A stretch of 60,042 nucleotides of DNA, from assembly GCA_021463345.1 (NCBI GenBank), contig JAJTYM010000019.1, forward strand, positions 1 through 60,042, read 5' to 3'. This DNA is from Pseudobdellovibrionaceae bacterium. Lineage in GTDB: Bacteria > Bdellovibrionota > Bdellovibrionia > Bdellovibrionales > JAMPXM01. Numbering within the stretch: the stretch's first letter is position 1; each line of letters starts with the position of its first letter. Made by a program: the position numbers and the translations under genes. Under the pieces are notes generated by a model. It made no database searches. It worked only from the letters and a program-made list of their open reading frames with translations, and was not told the origin of the DNA. Shown in pieces: positions 25,207-33,925 of this stretch.

Positions 25207-25235
25207 TTGTCTCTGTTTCCCCCCTTTGCTATATC
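25207..25235 (+). promoter_or_regulatory. Putative sigma-70 promoter of citrate synthase gene
   Basis: TTGTCT (25207-25212), a 17-nt spacer and TATATC (25230-25235), each matching 4 of 6 consensus bases. The resulting leader of about 100 nt can fold: GGCTC...GAGCC near 25252-25267 and an ACCCG...CGGGT stem near 25271-25292. Confidence 0.5.
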
Positions 25236-25342
25236 CCTGGCGTTTGGACCTGGCTCTTCCCCGGAGCCTTGACCCGCTCGCCGAGCGCGGGTTCTGATGG
25301 ATGTCCCGGGTCTTGATTTCGTTTCAGCGAAAGGATGGCGTC

Positions 25343-26476
25343 ATGGCAGAGGTTTACGAAGGTGCGGTCGACCGTGGTTTGGAAGGCGTCGTCGCGTGCA
25401 CGACCAAAATCTCTTTCATCGTGGACGCGACGTTGAACTACCGCGGCTACACGATCGAAGACCTCGCGGCGAACTCCACGTTCGAAGAAACGACCTTCTT
25501 GCTTTGGAACGGCCGCCTGCCGAAAAAGGACGAACTCGAAAAATTCCGCCGCGACCTCGGCGCCGAGATGGCGCTCGATCCGGCGTTCGTGAAAGCCCTC
25601 AAAGAGATCCCCACCAAGGACGTGCACCCCATGGCTTGGCTGCGCACGGCCGTGAGCATGATGTCCTTGTGGGACAAAGAGGCGCAGGACGCCTCCGGCG
25701 AGGCGAATGACCGCAAGGCGATCCGCCTGACGGCGAAGATGGGGTCCCTCGTCGCCGCGTTCGAGCGCATCCGCGGCGGCAAGGAGATCGTCGCCCCCAA
25801 CCCGTCCAAGTCGCTCGCCTGGAATTTCTTTTACACGCTCACGGGCCAGGAGCCCGACGCGGAAATCGTGCGCATGTTCGACGTCTGCCTGATCCTGCAC
25901 GCCGATCACGAACTCAATTGCTCGGCGTTCGCGATGCGCGTGACGGCGTCCTCGCTTTCGGACCTTTATTCGTCGGCGGTCAGCGCGATCTCGGCGCTCA
26001 AGGGCCCGCTCCACGGCGGCGCCAACGAGCAGGTGATGCTCATGCTCAAGGACATCGGCTCCATGGACCGCGCCCGCACGTGGGTCAAGGAAGCGCTCGA
26101 AAACAAACAGAAGGTCATGGGGTTCGGCCACCGCGTCTACAAGAACGGCGATCCGCGCGCGAAAATCCTGCGCCAGATGAGCCAGGCCCTGACCAAGAAA
26201 GTCGGACAACCGCATTGGTACGAAATGTCCACGCTCATCGACGATACGATGCAAGGGGAGAAAGGCCTGCTCCCCAACGTCGATTTCTACTCGGCGACCG
26301 TTTACTACGCGATGGGCGTCCCGATCGACCTCTACACGCCGATTTTCGCGGCGTCTCGGGTCGCCGGCTGGGCCGCGCACGCGTTCGAGCAATGGACCAA
26401 CAACCGCATCTACCGCCCGCGCGGCAAATGGGCCGGCAAAGAGGGCTTGACCTGGCAGCCGGTCGAGAAACGCTGA
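25343..26476 (+). CDS. gltA: Citrate synthase
   Basis: A 377-residue enzyme condensing acetyl-CoA and oxaloacetate. Active-site landmarks are LNYRGYTIEDLA, the His in LILHADHELNCS, the His in GPLHGGANEQVM, and MGFGHRVYKNGDPRAKIL followed by the catalytic Asp region in NVDFYSATVYY. The length fits the short Gram-positive/archaeal-type subgroup rather than the roughly 430-residue enteric form, so 2-methylcitrate synthase activity is possible. I choose ATG 25343, with AAGGA 7 nt upstream, over ATG 25301. A strong terminator follows. Confidence 0.94.
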   Translation: MAEVYEGAVDRGLEGVVACTTKISFIVDATLNYRGYTIEDLAANSTFEETTFLLWNGRLPKKDELEKFRRDLGAEMALDPAFVKALKEIPTKDVHPMAWLRTAVSMMSLWDKEAQDASGEANDRKAIRLTAKMGSLVAAFERIRGGKEIVAPNPSKSLAWNFFYTLTGQEPDAEIVRMFDVCLILHADHELNCSAFAMRVTASSLSDLYSSAVSAISALKGPLHGGANEQVMLMLKDIGSMDRARTWVKEALENKQKVMGFGHRVYKNGDPRAKILRQMSQALTKKVGQPHWYEMSTLIDDTMQGEKGLLPNVDFYSATVYYAMGVPIDLYTPIFAASRVAGWAAHAFEQWTNNRIYRPRGKWAGKEGLTWQPVEKR

Positions 26477-26505
26477 GGATCCGCTCGAACGGAGGAGCCG
26501 GATCG

Positions 26506-26541
26506 AAACGCGCGGGGGCCGAAAGCCCGCGCGTTTTTTTT
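26506..26541 (+). terminator. Rho-independent terminator of citrate synthase gene
   Basis: AACGCGCGGG and CCCGCGCGTT form a 10-bp stem around a GGCCGAAAG-type loop, followed by eight Ts. It lies about 30 nt after the gltA stop and is one of the clearest terminators in the window. Confidence 0.88.
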
Positions 26542-26677
26542 ATCGACGGCCCCCATTTGAGACGTTCAAAAACCGCCGCCGCCGAGTTGGCGTGCCGGCG
26601 AAGAATTCGCCGTTTTCGGCCGCTCGGGCGACTCGGTCCGGGAAGGTCCGGGAAAGTGCTCAATTCGTTGTCGGGGC

Positions 26678-26702
26678 AACCACCTAAGGGCTGGTTTTTT
26701 CC
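26678..26702 (+). terminator. Second hairpin with T run in the gltA-PilZ interval
   Basis: AACCA-(CCTAAGGGC)-TGGTT followed by more Ts, within the 267-bp gap. It may be a backup terminator or part of the leader of the PilZ gene. A doubled GGTCCGGGAA (26635-26654) lies just upstream. I see no gene in this gap. Confidence 0.35.
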
Positions 26703-26807
26703 GTGAAATCCGTCGTCGCGAGGTTCATGTGGAAGGCGTGAAGGCCGATACCGGAAGACGGCGCCCGCGGAGTCCGAGGCGCCGGGCCGCGTGTCGGAGG
26801 TTCCCAG

Positions 26808-27506
26808 ATGAAGGGCAATAAGCAGCGGGTCATTCTGGCCAGCACCAGCGAGCAGGAGAATTACATCTTGAAGCGCAAGATCGATCCGATCGTCTATGAC
26901 CTGGGCCCCATCCAGTTCATGAGCGTGCGCCCGCAGGGAGTGCCTTCGTCCCTCGACAGCTCGGTCAGCCTGGTGGCCATCAACACGCCGTCGTTCAACT
27001 CGCAGGCGCGCCTGGCCATAACCGATTCGCGCCGCTTGGGGTACAGGGGACCGATCATGGTCCTCTCCAAGATCGATACCGTCGAAGCGGTCAAGGAGAT
27101 CAAGGCGATGGAAAACGTCGTGTTGCTCGAGAAGCCTTACGACGTCAAAGATCTCCAGGGCGTCGTGCGCAAATTCATCCTCGCGCGCAAAGTGGAGCAG
27201 CGCATTTATCGCCGCTACCACACCGTTCAGCGCGCCGAGGTCGAGATCGTCGGTCGCGACAGGAAATCGGCGACGACGCTCTTCAACCTCTCCCGGGGCG
27301 GTTGTTACTTCGAGTTCCCGCGCACGACCGAGGTCAAGGTCGGGGACACGCTCAGGATGACGATCGAGCTCAGCGAGGTGAATCGCCGCTACGCGATGCC
27401 GGCCAAGGTGGTTTGGACCACGGCCATGGGCATGTCGGGCGGGCACGGCGTCGGCGTCGAGTTCATCGGCCGCGGCGACGTTGAAAGCAACCCGATCGGC
27501 CTCTAG
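26808..27506 (+). CDS. Pseudo-receiver/PilZ-domain protein
   Basis: 232 residues in two parts. Residues 6-128 have a response-regulator receiver-like pattern, but the phosphoacceptor position reads LVAINTP (Asn59) while the KP switch pair is kept (Lys109-Pro110), so phosphorylation is unlikely. Residues 130-232 form a PilZ domain with both c-di-GMP motifs: RIYRR (132-136, RxxxR) and NLSRGG (160-165, NxSxxG). Binding of c-di-GMP is expected from these residues. No output domain is attached, so it would act through partners, such as the type IV pilus machinery implied by pilT in this window. Confidence 0.88.
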   Translation: MKGNKQRVILASTSEQENYILKRKIDPIVYDLGPIQFMSVRPQGVPSSLDSSVSLVAINTPSFNSQARLAITDSRRLGYRGPIMVLSKIDTVEAVKEIKAMENVVLLEKPYDVKDLQGVVRKFILARKVEQRIYRRYHTVQRAEVEIVGRDRKSATTLFNLSRGGCYFEFPRTTEVKVGDTLRMTIELSEVNRRYAMPAKVVWTTAMGMSGGHGVGVEFIGRGDVESNPIGL

Positions 27507-27523
27507 GGCGGGATTGGGCTTCG

Positions 27524-28264
27524 GTGATCGGTCATTCATGGAGTTGGCGATTGGGACTCGAGTACCGTCTTGAGAACGGCGTTTTGCGCGTGACCTTGAA
27601 CGCTCCTTCGCGCGGGAACAGCTTCAGTCTGAAGGACGCCGAGGCGCTCGTCGCGGCGCTCGATCTCGCCGACCGGGAACCGGTCAAGGGGTTGCTCCTG
27701 GGTTCCGTCGGCCGCCTGTTCTGCGCGGGCGGTGATTTGGACGACTACGCGAGGATGGAGGCCGCGGAGCGCGGCAGGGCCGTGAACGGCAAGATCGCGG
27801 CGGCGCTCGCGAGGCTCGCGTCCTGGCCGCATCCCACCGCCGCCGTCGTTTCCGGCGATTGTTTCGGCGGCGGCGTTGAGCTCGTGAGCGCGTTCGATCA
27901 CGTGGCGGCCGTGCCCGAAGCGATGTTCGGGTTATGGCAGCGGCGGATCGGGCTCACGTTCGGTTGGGGCGGCGGCGCGCGGCTCTCCGCGCGGCTCGGC
28001 GCGGGCCGACTGAAGGCGCTCGCGCTCTCCGCGCGGTCCCTGTCCTCGTACGAGGCGCTCACCCTCGGCCTGATCGACGAGATCCACCTCAAAGCCGTGA
28101 TCGAGGCGCGCGCCCTTGAGTGGCTCGAGAACGCGGCGGGGTTGCCGGTCGCGCCCGTGGCCGGACTCAAAACGTTCGAGGCGAACGGTGAGCGGCGCTT
28201 GTTCGACGGCCTTTGGTGGAACGACGAGCACCGGGCCGCGCTCAAAAAACGGTTGTCCCGCTGA
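27524..28264 (+). CDS. Enoyl-CoA hydratase/isomerase (crotonase) family protein
   Basis: 246 residues with a crotonase fold. NAPSRGNSFSL, the oxyanion-hole GRLFCAGGDLDDY and the second oxyanion segment SGDCFGGGVELVSAFD are visible. The usual catalytic Glu pair of true hydratases is not obvious: the region after the second loop reads AMFGLWQRRIGLTFGWGG. The reaction is therefore open, with an isomerase or a 3-hydroxyisobutyryl-CoA hydrolase-like activity as alternatives. The GTG start has a weak upstream site. It follows the PilZ gene by 17 bp and faces ddl. Confidence 0.85.
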   Translation: MIGHSWSWRLGLEYRLENGVLRVTLNAPSRGNSFSLKDAEALVAALDLADREPVKGLLLGSVGRLFCAGGDLDDYARMEAAERGRAVNGKIAAALARLASWPHPTAAVVSGDCFGGGVELVSAFDHVAAVPEAMFGLWQRRIGLTFGWGGGARLSARLGAGRLKALALSARSLSSYEALTLGLIDEIHLKAVIEARALEWLENAAGLPVAPVAGLKTFEANGERRLFDGLWWNDEHRAALKKRLSR

Positions 28265-28302
28265 GCTTCGCCGCGGGTCCCCGCGCCGGCCCTCGGTCTC
28301 CG

Positions 28303-29394
28303 TCAACGCTCGAGGGTTTTGTCCTCGGCGGCGCGCTCGAGCGCGAGCTGGATGAGTTTGTCGATCAGTTCCGGATACCCGAGCCCCGTCGCGCCCCACA
28401 TCTTGGGGTACATGGAGATTTTCGTGAAACCCGGGATCGTGTTGACCTCGTTGACGAGGAGTTTGTCGTCGCCCGTGAGGAAGAAGTCGACGCGGCTCAT
28501 GCCCTCGAGCTGAAGGGCCTCGTAGACCGCGAGCGCGAGATCGCGCGTCGCCTGCATGAGCGTCGGGGGGAGATCGGCGGGGATTTTGAGCTTGGCGCCC
28601 CCCTCATCGAGATACTTCGCCTCGTACGAGTAGAACTCGTGCTGCGGCAGGATCTCGCCGGCGACGGACGCCGAGATGGCCTTGTTCCCGAGCACCGAGC
28701 ATTCGATCTCCCGGCCTTTGACGAATTCCTCGACCATCACTTTGGTGTCGTAGCGGAAGGCGTCGGCGAGCGCGGCCCTGAACTTCGCCTCGTCGCTCAC
28801 TTTGTGCACGCCGACCGAAGAGCCCATGTTCGCGGGCTTGAGGAAGAACGGCAGGCCGAGCTCGGCTTCGAGGGCCTGGAAGTCGTGCGTCCGTGGCTTG
28901 TGGCGGCGCAGGCAGACGAATTTCGGGACGGGCAGCTTCGCGTCGCGCAGGACGCGCTTGGTGAAGTCCTTGTCCATGCCGACCGAAGACGCGAGCACGC
29001 CGCTGCCGACGAACGGGAGCCCCAGCAGGCGGAAGTAGCCCTGGATCGTGCCGTCCTCGCCGTACGGGCCGTGCAGGATCGGGAAGACGACGTCGACATC
29101 GCCGAGCTTCCGGAGAGTGTCGAGGGCGAGGAGTTCGACACCGCGGGACCCGGGCGTCATCCATACGGGGCCGCCGCAGGCGGACACGTCGATAGGCCGG
29201 GCGACGTCGGTCTTGCGCAGGATCTCGGGATCTGGGAGGTGGCGCCAGATCCCTTTCTTGTCGATCGCGATCAGGAGCGTCTCGTACCGGCGCGGATCAA
29301 GGGCTTCCATCACGTTTTTGGCGGATTCGAGCGAGACGGCGTGCTCGGCGCTTTGGCCGCCGCAGACGAGGGCGATGCGGATCTTGGAAGACAT
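28303..29394 (-). CDS. ddl: D-alanine--D-alanine ligase
   Basis: A 363-residue ATP-grasp enzyme making the D-Ala-D-Ala dipeptide for peptidoglycan. It shows VCGGQSAEHAVSLESAKN, VFPILHGPYGEDGTIQG, the SSVGMDKDFTKRVL helix, KPANMGSSVGV, VEEFVKGREIECSVLG and the metal-binding LVNEVNTIPGFT. The length and insertion pattern fit the longer DdlA type. AAGGAA precedes the ATG. It is transcribed leftward in a run after elbB and faces the crotonase gene. Confidence 0.95.
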   Translation of the reverse strand: MSSKIRIALVCGGQSAEHAVSLESAKNVMEALDPRRYETLLIAIDKKGIWRHLPDPEILRKTDVARPIDVSACGGPVWMTPGSRGVELLALDTLRKLGDVDVVFPILHGPYGEDGTIQGYFRLLGLPFVGSGVLASSVGMDKDFTKRVLRDAKLPVPKFVCLRRHKPRTHDFQALEAELGLPFFLKPANMGSSVGVHKVSDEAKFRAALADAFRYDTKVMVEEFVKGREIECSVLGNKAISASVAGEILPQHEFYSYEAKYLDEGGAKLKIPADLPPTLMQATRDLALAVYEALQLEGMSRVDFFLTGDDKLLVNEVNTIPGFTKISMYPKMWGATGLGYPELIDKLIQLALERAAEDKTLER

Positions 29395-29447
29395 GGGATT
29401 CCTTTCCGAACCTCGTCGGGATTTTAACAGGATTCTCGGGCGGTCCG

Positions 29448-30098
29448 TCAGGCCATTTCCACCAATTCCCGGATCATTTTGCGGATGCCCGCGAAGACCT
29501 GGTGCGGCTTCGCGTCGTACATGTAGGCGGGCGTCGAGAGAACTTTGCGGTCACGGTCGCTCACGTAGTCATCGACCGGGCAAGCGACGTGCTGCGCGCC
29601 GGTTTTCTCGATTTCAGCCGCTGTCCCCGGTTCGTCGCCGATCGTGACGTTGACCCCCTCCCGGCCCAGGACTTTCGCGACCAAGGTCGGGGCGATGCAG
29701 ATCGCGCCGATCGGTTTGTCGGCCGCGTGGAACTCGCGGATCACGCGTTCGACTTCGGGATGCACCTCGGCTTCGCTGCCGGCTTCGGCCCAGTTCGAGA
29801 GGTTCTTGGCCGCCCCGTGGCCACCTGGGAAGACGACGGCGTCGAAATCGGCCTCCTTCAGGCCGTCGAGCGCCGCGATCCGGCCCCGCGCGATCCGCGC
29901 CGCTTCGACGAGGGCGTCGCGCGTTCCGCCCGTGCCGCCGTCGCCGAAATGCGCGACCGCCGTCACGCGCATTTCGGGCGCGAAACAGGCGTATTCGGCG
30001 CCGAATTCGGAAAGCGCGATGAGCGCGCTGATCGATTCGGTGATTTCGGCTCCGTCGAGATGACCGCAGCCGGAAAGAACGACCGCTATTTTTTTCAT
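29448..30098 (-). CDS. elbB: ElbB-family glyoxalase (isoprenoid biosynthesis-linked)
   Basis: A 216-residue DJ-1/PfpI-superfamily protein. The ElbB pattern MKKIAVVLSGCGHLDGAEI, the AVVFPGGHGAAKNLSNWA loop with its acid, and the nucleophile-elbow Cys in IGAICIAPTLVAKVLG are clear. Escherichia coli ElbB has weak glyoxalase activity and has been linked to isoprenoid synthesis, but its physiological role is unsettled. The ATG has CGGAGG upstream. Confidence 0.93.
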   Translation of the reverse strand: MKKIAVVLSGCGHLDGAEITESISALIALSEFGAEYACFAPEMRVTAVAHFGDGGTGGTRDALVEAARIARGRIAALDGLKEADFDAVVFPGGHGAAKNLSNWAEAGSEAEVHPEVERVIREFHAADKPIGAICIAPTLVAKVLGREGVNVTIGDEPGTAAEIEKTGAQHVACPVDDYVSDRDRKVLSTPAYMYDAKPHQVFAGIRKMIRELVEMA

Positions 30099-30193
30099 GC
30101 GAGGCCTCCGTGGGGACCCGGAATTTAATCCTTATCGGGGGAGGCGGCAAGCGCGCGGTCGTCGCCGGCTTTCGCGGGCCCCCAGCGCGCCTC

Positions 30194-31102
30194 TCAGCGC
30201 GCTGGCGCGTCCAGTCCGTTCGCCGAGGTGTTTGCCCCAGGCTCCTGCTCCCAACGGAAATTGAGGACCGGGGAGCATTGCCTGACGAGCACCATCGCGC
30301 TTTGAGCGGGCTTTTCCGAGTTGATCGGCACGAGCGTCGTCGCGCATTTGTCCATCAGGGTCGCGAGGTAGGGCACGTCCGGGCTCATCGCGAACTCGAA
30401 GGCGACCCGTTCGGCGTCCGCGGCGCTCGCCCAGGCGACCTGGTCGAACGCGACCCTGTGGAGGCGGATCTTGCAGTTCGGGATGCCGAGGCAGTCCGGT
30501 TGCGACGAGACGAGCGCCGGCGGCGCGACCGTCTCGAGGCTGACGCGCAGGTTGTGGTACGTGATCCGACGCTCGTTCTCGGCGGCGAAAACGGCCGCCA
30601 TCGCCTTGAGCGGCGCGTCCGTCCCCGAAATCACGTGCCGCGCGTGCTCGACCATCGAAAGCCCCGTCGGAGCCGGGCCGCTCCCGCCCGCGGCGCCGAG
30701 TTTGCCGACTTCCATCCTGAGCTCGGTGCTCGCTTTGCGGGACTCGTTCCCGGAATAGGTGATTTTGTTCTGAATGACCGTGTAGACGATCCTGTCGGCG
30801 GTCTCCTCTTTGCCGACGACCGTCTGGCCCGTGTCGGAGAGGATCGCCTCGGTCTCGGTACGGTTGTTGATCGCCTGCGTCTCGGCGAAATGCACGAACT
30901 CGCCGACTTTCATCGCGCCGGGATCGACCGATTCCATGGGGCGGGTGAGCGCCGCCTCGATCTCGGCGGGGTCGACCTCCGGGCCGAAACTGGGAGCGGC
31001 TTTGACGCTCTCCTTGCAGCTCGCCAGAGCCAGGGCGAGAAGCGGCGCGAACAGAGCGAGTCCCGCGTGGATCCAGCTGAGTTCCCTTGCCGGCGCGTTC
31101 AT
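30194..31102 (-). CDS. Lipoprotein, unknown function
   Basis: A 302-residue predicted lipoprotein. The N-terminal hydrophobic run ends in LALALASC with the lipidated Cys near residue 28. The mature part is mixed alpha/beta with a disulfide candidate in CLGIPNCKIRL. I choose ATG 31100-31102 because it overlaps the acetyltransferase stop (ATGA). The long reading frame upstream is a shadow of the acetyltransferase. Family not recognised. Confidence 0.82.
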   Translation of the reverse strand: MNAPARELSWIHAGLALFAPLLALALASCKESVKAAPSFGPEVDPAEIEAALTRPMESVDPGAMKVGEFVHFAETQAINNRTETEAILSDTGQTVVGKEETADRIVYTVIQNKITYSGNESRKASTELRMEVGKLGAAGGSGPAPTGLSMVEHARHVISGTDAPLKAMAAVFAAENERRITYHNLRVSLETVAPPALVSSQPDCLGIPNCKIRLHRVAFDQVAWASAADAERVAFEFAMSPDVPYLATLMDKCATTLVPINSEKPAQSAMVLVRQCSPVLNFRWEQEPGANTSANGLDAPAR

Positions 31103-32190
31103 ACGGAGTCCCATCCCCAGATCCACATCGGGACCGGGAGCACGGCTTCGAGCGCTTCGCTGGTCTTGGGGTCGAACCCGTGTATCTGCGACGCTTTGTG
31201 CGGACCGAAGACCAGGCGGATCACGTCCGCGTCCGCGTCGGTTTTGAAAATGCCCGCGCCCGCGCCGATGTACGTGAGATCGCCTTGGCGCTCGAGAGCG
31301 AATCCGCCGACGCCGACGCTGCGGGCGTGGCGCTTGATTTTCGCGTACAGGTTGGCGTGGTTGAGGATCTTCACCATCCCGAGGAAACCCTCGTTGACGA
31401 CGACGGGATGAGCTTTGAGCCGGCGGAGCAGGTTCTGGCTGTGCGCGGGAACGATCACGGTGATGGGGCGTTTCTGCGCGCGCCGGACGTGCGCGATGAG
31501 CGCGAGCAGGGCCGGGACTTCGCCGCCCCATTCATGGACATAGCCGTCGAGATCGGAGCCTTTGCCTTCGATCGCGTAAGCCTGCAGCGCGCCCGCCGCG
31601 TCCCACGCGGTGTAGACGCGCATGTTGGGGATCCGCAGGTACTGGCGCGTTTCATCCAGCGTGCGCAGCGAGGTGACCGTGTGCCGGGCGTAGAGGCGGT
31701 GGATCGGGTCGGCCGCGACCTTGCTGGTCTCCAGGATCTTGAGCCCGTCCGCGGGAACGTCGATTTCCTCCTCGAGCACCACGCTGGTCTCGGAGCCGGC
31801 AAGTTCGAAGCCCATCTTGCGGTAGAAGTCGTGGAGGTCCGTCCACAAGATGGCGAAGTCGCAGCCGTGTTCGCGGGCCGCCTGGAGGCAATTCTCGATG
31901 ATCGTCCGACTCAGGCCGCGGTTGCGATGCCCGCTCGAGGTGACGACGCTGCCGATGCCGGCGACTTTGAAGAGTCCCACGGGCGATTTGACGATCAGTG
32001 GACGCATCACGGCGTGCGAGAGGACCCGGTCGTCGTCTTTGATGATGCGGATGTTGCCGATGTTCTGGCGGCCCAAGGCCACGGGGTATTCATCCCGGAT
32101 CGACCAGCCTGCCTGCGGGCGGAGATTCCGATCGAGGAATTCGACGACCGTGGGGAATTCGGCGTCCAGAGGGGCTCGAGGACCGTCCAT
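31099..32190 (-). CDS. GNAT-family N-acetyltransferase
   Basis: 363 residues. The N-terminal half holds a GNAT domain with the acetyl-CoA loop HRNRGLSRTIIENCLQAA and the FYRKMGFELAG end-motif. The second half may be another GNAT-like or SCP-like domain, recalling the layout of Eis-type acetyltransferases, but the substrate is unknown. I choose ATG 32188-32190, with AAGGGAGG just upstream, rather than the longer frame that runs through the inverted repeat. Translationally coupled to the lipoprotein gene. Confidence 0.85.
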   Translation of the reverse strand: MDGPRAPLDAEFPTVVEFLDRNLRPQAGWSIRDEYPVALGRQNIGNIRIIKDDDRVLSHAVMRPLIVKSPVGLFKVAGIGSVVTSSGHRNRGLSRTIIENCLQAAREHGCDFAILWTDLHDFYRKMGFELAGSETSVVLEEEIDVPADGLKILETSKVAADPIHRLYARHTVTSLRTLDETRQYLRIPNMRVYTAWDAAGALQAYAIEGKGSDLDGYVHEWGGEVPALLALIAHVRRAQKRPITVIVPAHSQNLLRRLKAHPVVVNEGFLGMVKILNHANLYAKIKRHARSVGVGGFALERQGDLTYIGAGAGIFKTDADADVIRLVFGPHKASQIHGFDPKTSEALEAVLPVPMWIWGWDSV

Positions 32191-32248
32191 GGGCCTCCCT
32201 TCGTTTTCGCTTTTCAGTTTAACAGAACCGCAGTCGGCCCGGGCGCTT

Positions 32249-32344
32249 GAGCCGGGCGGCCCCGCCCAAATCCGGACCTGGCTCTCCGGGCGATCGTCCG
32301 GGGAGCCAGGTCCGGATTTGGGCGGGGCCGCCATCGACCGGCTC
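32249..32344. repeat. Large inverted repeat (36-bp stem) in a divergent intergenic region
   Basis: Arms 32255-32290 and 32297-32332 are complementary over all 36 positions (34 Watson-Crick, 2 G-T), closed by CGATCG (32291-32296). Outer GAGCCG (32249-32254) and CGGCTC (32339-32344) add six pairs with a 6-nt bulge on one side. No T tract follows, and it lies between divergent starts, not between gene ends. It resembles a REP or MITE-type palindromic element more than a terminator. Confidence 0.8.
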
Positions 32345-32376
32345 GAATCCGACTCGGACCCAACGCAGTTAGCGCT

Positions 32377-32404
32377 ATGTCAAAATGAGGAAACGCCCTA
32401 GAAT
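32377..32404 (+). promoter_or_regulatory. Putative leaderless promoter of the DoxX gene
   Basis: ATGTCA (32377-32382), a 16-nt spacer and TAGAAT (32399-32404, 5 of 6 match) lie 6 nt before the DoxX ATG. There is no Shine-Dalgarno sequence. Transcription would begin at about the A of the start codon. Confidence 0.45.
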
Positions 32405-32410
32405 GTCGGC

Positions 32411-32896
32411 ATGGTTGTGGCGTTCGTCGAAAGCATCAAATACGTCGGCCACTTGCTCCCGGTCGCGTTCCTCAGGGTTTTCATCGGGTATTACTACTTC
32501 AATCAGGCGCTTCTGAACGCCTACGGCAAGTTCCTCACCCAGCCCAACCTGGCCGAGGACATCCGCGGCTTCCTTCCGCAAAACACGGCCCCCGCCTGGT
32601 ACAAGGCGTTCCTCGAAGGCGTCGTCGTGCCGAACTGGCAGGTCTTCGCGTACGCGATCGTCGTGACGCAGATGGTGATCGGCGTCTCGTACATCGCCGG
32701 GTACCTCGTGCGACCGACGTCTCTGCTGGGCATTTTCCTCGCGTTCAACCTCACGCTCGCGCTCGGCGGCCAACCCACCGAGCTCCAGGGCACGTTCCTC
32801 CTCGTCCTGCATTTCACGCTCGGATGGATGGGCGCGGGCCGCTGCCTCGGACTCGATTACTTCTTCTACAAACGCCGCCGCGGGATCTGGTGGTAA
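32411..32896 (+). CDS. DoxX-family membrane protein
   Basis: A 161-residue protein with four predicted membrane helices. LLPVAFLRVFIGYYYFNQAL at the start and a Gly/Gln-rich final loop (LALGGQPTELQG) are DoxX-like, a family tied to terminal oxidase and thiol/redox membrane complexes in some bacteria. It ends 12 bp before thiB and may be cotranscribed with the transporter, although no functional link is known. Confidence 0.85.
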   Translation: MVVAFVESIKYVGHLLPVAFLRVFIGYYYFNQALLNAYGKFLTQPNLAEDIRGFLPQNTAPAWYKAFLEGVVVPNWQVFAYAIVVTQMVIGVSYIAGYLVRPTSLLGIFLAFNLTLALGGQPTELQGTFLLVLHFTLGWMGAGRCLGLDYFFYKRRRGIWW

Positions 32897-32908
32897 CGGA
32901 GCTCGCGT

Positions 32909-33925
32909 ATGGCGCCCCTCCCCCCCACGAGGCTTTTCTGGTTGGCGGCGCTCGGCGCATCGGCCGGGTTCGCGCTGGCGGCCTATGTCTTCTTGAGCGG
33001 CCCCGGGGAGGACGCGGTCGGCGCCGGGGAGCGCCTCAAGGTCCTCGCCTATTCCTCCTTCGTGAACTCCTGGGGTCCCGGGCCCGAGATCGCGGCGCGG
33101 TTCGCGGAGAGAACCGGCGTTCAAGTCGAGCTTCGCGACGCCGAGGACGCCGGCTTGCTTCTCAGGAAGCTCGAGCTTTTCCCGGCTGACGTCGTCGTCG
33201 GCCTCGACCAGTTGCTGCTTCCGGAGGCGAAGTCGGCCCGAGCGTGGAAACCGCTCGAGGCCGGAGGCGTCCGTTTCGCCGACGGGACGTTCCTGCCGTT
33301 CGATTGGGGGCCGCTCGCGTTCATCTACCGCGACGGCGAGATCAAGCCGCCGTCCGATCTCGACGACCTGCTCGACGATCGGTTCGAGTCCGCCGTCGCG
33401 ATCCAGGATCCGCGCGCGAGCTCGCCGGGCCTGCAGTTCCTGTTCTGGGTCCTCGATCGGAAGGGCGTCGACGCGGGATTCGAATTCCTGCGCGCGCTCA
33501 AACCCTCGATCCACACCCTCGGCAGTTCCTGGTCCACCACGTACGGGGTTTTCCAGGACGGGCAGGCCGGACTCGCTCTCTCGTACCTGACCTCGCCGGT
33601 GTACCATTGGACCCATGAGAACGATCGGCGGTACCGGGCGGCGGTTTTCGCCGAAGGCCACCCGGCTCAAGTCGAATACGTCGGCGTGCCGGAGACGTGC
33701 CGCAAGTGCGCCGAGGCGGAGCTCTTCGCGCGCTTCCTCCTCGAGCCCGAGGCGCAGAGGATCCTGATGACGAAGAACTTCATGCTCCCGATCCTCGACG
33801 AGGTCCGCGAGGGGACCGAGTTCGGGCGCCTGCCCGCGGTCAGGATCGTCGAACTCGCCTCGCTCGAAGCGCTTCTCAGGGATCGCGAGGCGCTCCTGCG
33901 GCGATGGCGGGAGTTGGGCCTGTGA
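32909..33925 (+). CDS. thiB: Thiamine-type ABC transporter substrate-binding protein
   Basis: 338 residues with an N-terminal signal or membrane anchor (LFWLAALGASAGFALAAYVF). KVLAYSSFVNSWGPGPEIAARF closely follows the ThiB/TbpA opening, and LPFDWGPLAFIYR and SSWSTTYGVFQDGQAGL are further ThiB-like blocks. It should capture thiamine or thiamine phosphates in the periplasm. The absence of a clear lipobox suggests release or an N-terminal anchor. Its stop overlaps the permease start (GTGA). Confidence 0.88.
   Translation: MAPLPPTRLFWLAALGASAGFALAAYVFLSGPGEDAVGAGERLKVLAYSSFVNSWGPGPEIAARFAERTGVQVELRDAEDAGLLLRKLELFPADVVVGLDQLLLPEAKSARAWKPLEAGGVRFADGTFLPFDWGPLAFIYRDGEIKPPSDLDDLLDDRFESAVAIQDPRASSPGLQFLFWVLDRKGVDAGFEFLRALKPSIHTLGSSWSTTYGVFQDGQAGLALSYLTSPVYHWTHENDRRYRAAVFAEGHPAQVEYVGVPETCRKCAEAELFARFLLEPEAQRILMTKNFMLPILDEVREGTEFGRLPAVRIVELASLEALLRDREALLRRWRELGL

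Noticed and set aside
25246-25257. 12-mer GGACCTGGCTCT shared with the inverted repeat at 32274-32285
   Set aside because: A single 12-base match between two places in 60 kb of GC-rich sequence can be chance, and the flanks do not align.
26542-26807. Possible c-di-GMP riboswitch upstream of the PilZ gene
   Set aside because: I looked for the GEMM-type conserved blocks and tetraloop receptor and did not find them; only a simple hairpin with a T run is present.
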